A stretch of DNA of 64,000 nt, from positions 109,769 through 173,768 of the forward strand of contig NZ_SBKN01000007.1 of NCBI RefSeq assembly GCF_004122105.1, read 5' to 3'. Under the pieces are notes generated by a model that saw only the letters and a program-made list of their open reading frames with translations, ran no database searches and had not been told where the DNA came from. The position numbers and the translations under genes were made by a program. How positions within the stretch are numbered: the stretch's first letter is position 1; every line of letters starts with the position of its first letter. The DNA is from Flavobacterium stagni (GTDB lineage Bacteria > Bacteroidota > Bacteroidia > Flavobacteriales > Flavobacteriaceae). Positions 59,275-64,000 of the stretch are shown piece after piece.

Positions 59275-62200
59275 ATGAAAGAAGGAATTTCAGGTAAAAT
59301 CGCCCACTTTTTTATCCATTCAAAGTTGACCGTACTCTTGATGGTGGCTTTGATGATTATTGGAGTGTACAGTTCGTTTCTTATTCCGCGCGAAGAAGAA
59401 CCACAAATCAATGTGCCCATGGCCGATGTCATGGTAGGTTATCCCGGAGCCAGTTCCGCCGAAGTGGAAAGTCGGGTCATCAAACCTTTAGAAAAAATTA
59501 TTGGGAATATTAAAGGGGTCGAACATATCCACAGTATGGCGATGAACGGCCAAGGAATGATCATTGTGCAGTTTTTTGTGGGACAAGATATCGAACGTTC
59601 CTATGTGAAATTGTATGACGAATTGATGAAACACGAACATGAGTTTCCACAGGGTGTCTACAAACCTATTGTGAAAACCCGATCCATTGATGATGTACCG
59701 ATGCTCGGACTCACGCTTTGGAGTGAAAAATACAATGATTTTGAATTGCGTCAAATTGCCGAGGAACTGACTTCCGAAATCGAGAAAGTTAAAGACGTTG
59801 CCATCACCAAAGAAATCGGTGGTCGTAATCGGGAAGTGAAAGTTGTTTTGGACAAAGATAAAATGGCCGAAACGGGGGTTGACCCGTTGAACATCATGCA
59901 AATGATTCAGGCCAACAACGGCAGTTCACAATCAGGAGCTGTGGTGCATGGTGACCAAGAATATTTAGTGACTACAGGCCAATTTTTACAAACGGCTGAA
60001 GATATTGAAGATTTGGTTGTTGGGGTACACCAAAATATGCCCGTGTATTTAAAACAAGTGGCAACGGTGGCGGACGGCCCATCAACACCACGCAGTTATG
60101 TTTCTTTTGGTTATGGTAAAGCCAATGAAAAAGTAAAAGCCAATCCCTCGGATTATCCGGCAGTTACCCTTTCTGTTGCCAAAGTGAAAGGTGCCGATGC
60201 GATGAAAATTTCAGAAAAAATCATTGCCAAAGTCGATGCCCTCAAAAAGACAATTATTCCCAACGATGTCCATGTAGAAGTGACCCGTAATTACGGAGAA
60301 ACTGCATCCCACAAAGTAGGGGAGTTGCTCATGCACTTGGGAATCGCCATTATCGCAGTAACGGTTTTAGTCATGTTGGCCATGGGATGGCGCGGTGGTT
60401 TGGTGGTATTTTTATCGGTGCCGCTAACGTTTGCCCTTACCTTATTCAGCTACTATTTGTTGGGATATACGCTTAATAGAATTACCTTATTTGCTTTGGT
60501 TTTTGTGGTCGGAATTGTGGTCGATGACAGTATTATCATCGCCGAAAACATGCACCGCCATTTCAAAATGAAGCGATTACCGTTCAAACAAGCCGCCATT
60601 TTTGCGATTAACGAAGTGGGTAACCCAACGATTTTAGCCACATTCACCGTAATTGCAGCCATTTTACCGATGGCCTTCGTGTCCGGAATGATGGGGCCTT
60701 ATATGAGTCCGATGCCCATAGGCGCCTCTATCGCGATGCTTCTTTCATTATTTGTCGCCCTAACTATCACACCGTATTTAGGCTATCATTTTCTCCAAGA
60801 AAAAGAGGAAAATGATCACAAAGCCGAGGAAGGATTAGAAACCTCATGGATTTATAAAGTCTACAATAAATTCGAGCGGCCATTCTTGGAAAGTTCGAAA
60901 AAACGCCGCTGGATGTTAGGCATCACCGTACTCTTATTGTTGGGTTCCGTTACCATGTTTTTTACCAAAAGTGTCGCCGTGAAAATGTTGCCTTTTGATA
61001 ATAAAAATGAATTCCAAGTGGTCATCGATATGCCCGAAGGAACTACGTTGGAACGCACCGCAGCAGTGACCCAAGAAATTGCGCAATACTTGTCTACGGT
61101 TCCCGAAGTCGTGAATTACCAAAATTATATTGGTACTTCGGCACCGATTACCTTCAACGGATTGGTGCGCCATTACGATATGCGCGGAGGAAGCAATATG
61201 GCCGATATTCAAGTGAATTTACTTCACAAAGAAGACCGCGACCCACAAAGTCACGATATCGCCAAACGTGTTCGTCCCGAAATTCTCAAAATCGCCAAAC
61301 GTTTTGGAGCCAATGTGAAAGTTATCGAAGTGCCACCTGGACCACCCGTATTATCGACTTTAGTGGCCGAAATCTACGGTCCCGATTACAAAGAACAAAT
61401 CAAAGTGGCCAACCAAGTAAAAAACATTCTTCACCAAACACCTGATATTGTTGATATCGATTGGATGGTGGAAGAACCCCAAACGGAGTACCATTTGGAA
61501 GTAGACAAAGAAAAAGCCATGCTAAACGGCATTGCTCCCCAACAAATTGTGGGGAATCTCACCTATCTTTTAAAAGAATATCCTGTTTCCAATTTGTATG
61601 ATGAAACGTCCAATGATAATGTTGGGATTGTGCTGGCTTTAGACAATAAAGACAAAACATCTTTAGAGGATATTGGCGCTTTAAAAATCAAAGGCAGTCG
61701 CGGCAATGTGGTACCCGTTAGCGATTTGATTCAAATTAAAAAGGACACCCTTCAGAAAACAATTTACCGCAAAGACCAAAAACGGGTAGTGTATGTTACT
61801 GCCGACATGGCGGGCGCACTTGAGAGTCCGGTTTACGCGATTTTAGGCATGAACGAAAAACTCCAAAAAATCAAATTACCTGCGGGTTATGCGGTATCCG
61901 ACTTGTATATGGGCCAACCCGAAGACGAGAGTAATTTCACCGTGAAATGGGACGGGGAGTGGCAAATCACACTCGAAGTTTTCCGTGATCTAGGGGCTGC
62001 GTTCTTAGTCGTAATTATTATCATCTACATGTTGATCGTGGGTTGGTTCCAAAATTTCAAAACCCCAATCGTGATGATGTTGGCTATTCCACTTTCCTTA
62101 GTCGGAATCGTTTTAGGGCACTGGTTGCTGGGAGCATTTTTTACTGCTACGTCATTTATTGGTATGATTGCTTTGGCAGGTGTCATGGTTAGAAATTCGG

Positions 62201-62469
62201 TCTTACTCATCGACTTTATTGAAATCCGTCTCAACGAAGGAATTCCGCTGAAACAAGCTATTATCGATGCAGGAGCCGTGCGCACAACGCCTATTCTGTT
62301 AACCACAGGAGCGGTTGTCATCGGTGCTTCGATTATCTTGTTCGACCCGATTTTCCAAGGTCTCGCCATTTCATTGGTAGCGGGAGCCATAGTATCTACG
62401 TTACTGACTCTGATCGTCGTACCGTTGATTTATTACATCACCGAACGTAAAAAATGGGAAACTAAGTAA
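59275..62469 (+). CDS. RND family efflux transporter permease
   Basis: A 1064-residue inner-membrane RND pump with 12 membrane helices and two large periplasmic loops. N-terminal IAHFFIHSKLTVLLMVALMIIGVYSSFLIP. The proton-relay Asp pair is in TM4 (GIVVDDSIIIAENMHRH, near 415-430). A second set of helices begins near 905. The DD pair is as in HAE1 pumps rather than the heavy-metal CzcA class. Control by the sulfur operator suggests export of a toxic sulfur species, lipid or electrophile; substrate unknown. Confidence 0.93.
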   Translation: MKEGISGKIAHFFIHSKLTVLLMVALMIIGVYSSFLIPREEEPQINVPMADVMVGYPGASSAEVESRVIKPLEKIIGNIKGVEHIHSMAMNGQGMIIVQFFVGQDIERSYVKLYDELMKHEHEFPQGVYKPIVKTRSIDDVPMLGLTLWSEKYNDFELRQIAEELTSEIEKVKDVAITKEIGGRNREVKVVLDKDKMAETGVDPLNIMQMIQANNGSSQSGAVVHGDQEYLVTTGQFLQTAEDIEDLVVGVHQNMPVYLKQVATVADGPSTPRSYVSFGYGKANEKVKANPSDYPAVTLSVAKVKGADAMKISEKIIAKVDALKKTIIPNDVHVEVTRNYGETASHKVGELLMHLGIAIIAVTVLVMLAMGWRGGLVVFLSVPLTFALTLFSYYLLGYTLNRITLFALVFVVGIVVDDSIIIAENMHRHFKMKRLPFKQAAIFAINEVGNPTILATFTVIAAILPMAFVSGMMGPYMSPMPIGASIAMLLSLFVALTITPYLGYHFLQEKEENDHKAEEGLETSWIYKVYNKFERPFLESSKKRRWMLGITVLLLLGSVTMFFTKSVAVKMLPFDNKNEFQVVIDMPEGTTLERTAAVTQEIAQYLSTVPEVVNYQNYIGTSAPITFNGLVRHYDMRGGSNMADIQVNLLHKEDRDPQSHDIAKRVRPEILKIAKRFGANVKVIEVPPGPPVLSTLVAEIYGPDYKEQIKVANQVKNILHQTPDIVDIDWMVEEPQTEYHLEVDKEKAMLNGIAPQQIVGNLTYLLKEYPVSNLYDETSNDNVGIVLALDNKDKTSLEDIGALKIKGSRGNVVPVSDLIQIKKDTLQKTIYRKDQKRVVYVTADMAGALESPVYAILGMNEKLQKIKLPAGYAVSDLYMGQPEDESNFTVKWDGEWQITLEVFRDLGAAFLVVIIIIYMLIVGWFQNFKTPIVMMLAIPLSLVGIVLGHWLLGAFFTATSFIGMIALAGVMVRNSVLLIDFIEIRLNEGIPLKQAIIDAGAVRTTPILLTTGAVVIGASIILFDPIFQGLAISLVAGAIVSTLLTLIVVPLIYYITERKKWETK

Positions 62470-62478
62470 TACAAAAGT

Positions 62479-62543
62479 GTCCGTAGTCGACCAACGACTT
62501 TACTGCATACAAAACGAATTGCGAGGGCTGCGGACCTTTTTTT
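62479..62543 (+). terminator. structured intercistronic terminator
   Basis: GTCCGTAG (62479-62486) pairs with CTGCGGAC (62528-62535), followed by a T-run. Inside, AGTCG/CGACT form a hairpin (62485-62499, loop ACCAA) that competes for two bases. It separates the RND gene from the PII-like gene and may terminate or attenuate. Confidence 0.65.
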
Positions 62544-62558
62544 AAACATTTTAAAATT

Positions 62559-62864
62559 ATGAAACTGATTCTTATTACCGCAATATCCGATTATCAAAAA
62601 GCGATACAAGATGTATTGAAAAAAATAGGAGTGAAGCACTATTCCTTCCATGAAGTTCATGGCTATACACAACCCGCAAAAGAGGGATTAGAGAGCAATT
62701 GGTTTGGTAGCGAAAGCGCAACGACCGATTCCGTTTTATTCCATATTTTTCTGGAAGATTCGCAATGTGATGCGCTCACGGAAGCCGTTCAAACCCTCAA
62801 TGCCACATTGGATTCGGTATCCAAAGTCCATGTAATTTCTTTAAAAATCGAAAATCACGTATAA
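62559..62864 (+). CDS. PII-like small protein
   Basis: A 101-residue cytosolic protein with the beta-alpha-beta ferredoxin-like layout of PII-superfamily proteins: MKLILITAISDYQKAIQDVLKKIGVKHYSF, a disordered T-loop-like GYTQPAKEGLESNWFGSESATTDS, then strand-helix-strand. It resembles PII-like/DUF3240 proteins found beside RND pumps. A nucleotide- or metal-sensing role for the pump is inference. 89 bp after the permease, 7 bp before a DUF2892 gene. Confidence 0.65.
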   Translation: MKLILITAISDYQKAIQDVLKKIGVKHYSFHEVHGYTQPAKEGLESNWFGSESATTDSVLFHIFLEDSQCDALTEAVQTLNATLDSVSKVHVISLKIENHV

Positions 62865-62871
62865 AATAATT

Positions 62872-63057
62872 ATGAAAAATAGAATCATTCGCGCCATCGC
62901 TGGCAGCTTCATCTTAATCAGTGTGGCATTGGGCCTTTTTGTACATCAGTATTGGTTTGGGTTCACCGCTTTTGTGGGCGCCAACTTACTCCAATCCTCC
63001 ATCACCAAATGGTGCCTTATGGAAGATATCCTTACCAAACTCGGCGTGAAAGACTAA
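62872..63057 (+). CDS. DUF2892 (YgaP-type) membrane protein
   Basis: A 61-residue protein with two membrane helices (8-25 and 27-45): IRAIAGSFILISVALGLFVHQYWFGFTAFVGANLLQSSITKWCLMEDILTKLG. This is a typical DUF2892 protein with the conserved Cys in KWCLMEDIL. A second YgaP-like protein is at 53296, so the cluster has two. It ends the sulfur cluster. Confidence 0.88.
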   Translation: MKNRIIRAIAGSFILISVALGLFVHQYWFGFTAFVGANLLQSSITKWCLMEDILTKLGVKD

Positions 63058-63185
63058 ATCACTTGAGAGTGGGAAAGTGGAAGATGTTTAAATAGTGTAG
63101 TTAGTAACACCTAAATACAATGAAATCTATTTAAAACAACTTGATAATTATCAAATTCATTCATTTTCAAATTTTCAAATGATTT

Positions 63186-63310
63186 GGGCGCTCCCCCTCG
63201 CACACTTCCCTGCAAAAGAAAAAGTAAATACTACTCGGGGTCGGGTCGTCCGTTGCAATCTTGCCTCCGCTACGCTCCATCAAGGATTTCCACTTCCACC
63301 CCTAGCGCGT
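63186..63310 (+). repeat. GC-rich dispersed repeat element, copy B
   Basis: Same orientation and word order as copy A at 23010-23105: GGGCG-CCCC start, GGTCGGGTCGTCCG, CAATCTTG, CCTCCG, CAAGGATT and a terminal CTAGCGCG. It contains an extra A-rich insertion of about 35 bp near its 5' end. Conservation of blocks with variable spacers suggests a structured or mobile repeat. Confidence 0.6.
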
Positions 63311-63454
63311 TAAGAATTATGATTTTTTTAGATAAAAGAAGAAAGAAGCAAGAAGAAAGAGGGGGTGCTCGTTTAGGACTACACCTTGTGAAACATCGTG
63401 AAAACCTTGTGTTACCTTGTGCTCCAAAACATTTAAAATTTATAATAATAAAAA

Positions 63455-63478
63455 AAGCCGCCCATTCCTGAGCAGCTT
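63455..63478 (-). terminator. terminator of the T9SS type B gene
   Basis: Minus-strand stem AAGCTG/CGGCTT (one G-T pair) with a T-run, 35 bp beyond the stop at 63513. Confidence 0.6.
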
Positions 63479-63489
63479 CCATATCTAAT

Positions 63490-63517
63490 GTCTAAAGTCT
63501 AAAGTCTAACGTCTATC
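63490..63517. repeat. tandem heptamer repeat GTCTAAA
   Basis: Four head-to-tail 7-bp units (GTCTAAA twice, GTCTAAC, GTCTATC). The last overlaps the stop codon of the T9SS type B gene. Same unit length as the repeat at 1123-1181. Confidence 0.8.
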
Positions 63518-64000
63518 TTTTCAACGAGAAGTGCGCCTTAAACTCTTTCATCACTCCGCCTTCATCATATTCTACCTTAAACCAATAATCGGTTGATGGA
63601 GCTAAATAGCCGTTGTAGGTACCATCCCAACCCGGTGAAGACGGACTAATTTGCTTGATGAGTTTGCCGTAGCGGTCAAAGATGTAAATCTTCGCGGTGG
63701 TGTTTTGCAACCCAACAATATTCCACGTATCGTGAATACCGTCCCCATTCGGAGTGAAGTAATGCGGATAATCGATAATCGATACCCCACTGATAATTAA
63801 AGGATCACAACTGTTGTCCATACCTCCTTCAGTATCCCAAACCGTGATGGTATGTTCGCCCAACGGTACATTTTCAAAGACATTCGAGATTTGTCTCGGA
63901 CCGTCGTCTAAGCTGAAGACATAGCTACCATAACCCGTTACATTCACCGTGATGGTTTGTAAGTCGGAGAAGGCATTGGTCACTACATAGCCAATAGTAC
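63513..64000 (-). CDS. T9SS type B sorting domain protein, C-terminal part
   Basis: The frame is open to the window edge, so the N-terminus is missing. The visible part (about 162 residues) has a beta-sandwich repeat (ITVNVTGYGSYVFSLDDGPRQ, VPLGEHTITVWDTEGG) and the gliding-motility-associated C-terminal domain (YFTPNGDGIHDTWNI, KIYIFDRYGKLIKQ, GWDGTYNGYLAPSTDYWFKVEY). This domain is the type B T9SS sorting signal, placing the protein at the cell surface. Likely a large adhesin-like protein. Confidence 0.9.
   Translation of the reverse strand, partial: TIGYVVTNAFSDLQTITVNVTGYGSYVFSLDDGPRQISNVFENVPLGEHTITVWDTEGGMDNSCDPLIISGVSIIDYPHYFTPNGDGIHDTWNIVGLQNTTAKIYIFDRYGKLIKQISPSSPGWDGTYNGYLAPSTDYWFKVEYDEGGVMKEFKAHFSLKR

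Larger units (their letters stand above)
63058..63512. other. gene-free stretch with repeat elements
   Basis: No gene is supported in these 455 bases. They hold AT-rich sequence, a 14-bp palindrome TTGATAATTATCAA (63141-63154), dispersed repeat copy B (63186-63310), a hairpin terminator for the next gene (63455-63478) and a heptamer repeat. An open frame at 63184-63471 has repeat-derived, atypical composition and is not credible. Confidence 0.75.

Noticed and set aside
63141..63154. Palindrome TTGATAATTATCAA as an operator
   Set aside because: It is AT-only apart from its ends, lies over 80 bp from any gene end and over 300 bp from any start, and has no promoter next to it; chance is likely in this AT-rich spacer.
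63184..63471. 95-codon open frame on the plus strand
   Set aside because: It runs through repeat copy B and the downstream spacer, with biased Arg/Pro/Ser composition and no family resemblance, promoter or homologue pattern; explained by the GC-rich repeat.

Overview
The window looks like a chromosomal segment from a member of the Bacteroidota, most likely a Flavobacteriaceae species close to Flavobacterium. The reasons are low GC with AT-rich spacers, promoters with the Bacteroidota -7 element TAnnTTTG, proteins carrying type IX secretion (T9SS) sorting domains, a bacillithiol gene (bshB1), menaquinone genes, a long one-chain PurL, and many families typical of the group (DUF4920, DUF3667, DUF2490, DUF6132, LETM1-related). 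No transposase, phage gene, CRISPR array or rRNA was seen. One tRNA gene (tRNA-His) is present.

Layout. Positions 1-6.9 kb hold two secreted proteins, ilvE, a DUF4920 protein, a CxxCH lipoprotein with mnmD, a pair of paralogous small proteins, and a divergent oxyR/dps pair. Positions 6.9-13 kb hold a SulP anion transporter next to a beta-carbonic anhydrase, a LETM1-related protein, a YdeI-like and a DUF1398 protein, an AraC regulator and a lipoprotein Cu/Zn superoxide dismutase. Positions 13-19.5 kb are a beta-oxidation operon (marR, fadN-like, thiolase, an inserted four-helix-bundle gene, acyl-CoA dehydrogenase) with a large inverted-repeat operator. Positions 19.7-25.3 kb carry two tandem histidine kinase/response regulator pairs and two tandem paralogous membrane proteins of unknown function. 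Positions 25.3-28 kb are a divergent WYL-regulator/rtcB pair with an operator palindrome and a perfect hairpin in the rtcB leader. Positions 28-46.7 kb are mostly housekeeping or metabolic genes: thioesterase, DoxX, HMCES/YedK, acyl-CoA synthetase, an LTA-synthase-like protein with a phosphatase, purL, a beta-helix lipoprotein, menI-like with menF, bshB1, tRNA-His, an M28 peptidase and others.

The most interesting region is 46.7-63.1 kb, a reactive-sulfur detoxification cluster: sulfide:quinone reductase, a Crp/Fnr regulator, a DUF2490 outer-membrane protein, a TauE/SafE exporter, two CstB-like persulfide dioxygenase-sulfurtransferases, a YgaP-type membrane protein, thioredoxin, DUF6132, a methyltransferase, a Cys/Lys-rich secreted peptide, a T9SS-sorted secreted protein, a TolC/MFP/RND efflux system, a PII-like protein and a second DUF2892 protein. 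Five transcription units in it have the same promoter design: a palindrome GTAAC-N4-GTTAC (or a one-mismatch version) whose centre lies exactly 33 bp upstream of the centre of a TAnnTTTG-like -7 box. This suggests one Crp/Fnr regulon activated from about position -41. The linked Crp/Fnr protein has only three cysteines, clustered as C-x5-CC in its sensor domain, so it may be a thiol-based sulfur sensor.

The right end carries a dispersed repeat element (a second copy lies at 23 kb) and the 3' end of a gliding-motility-type (T9SS type B) protein.
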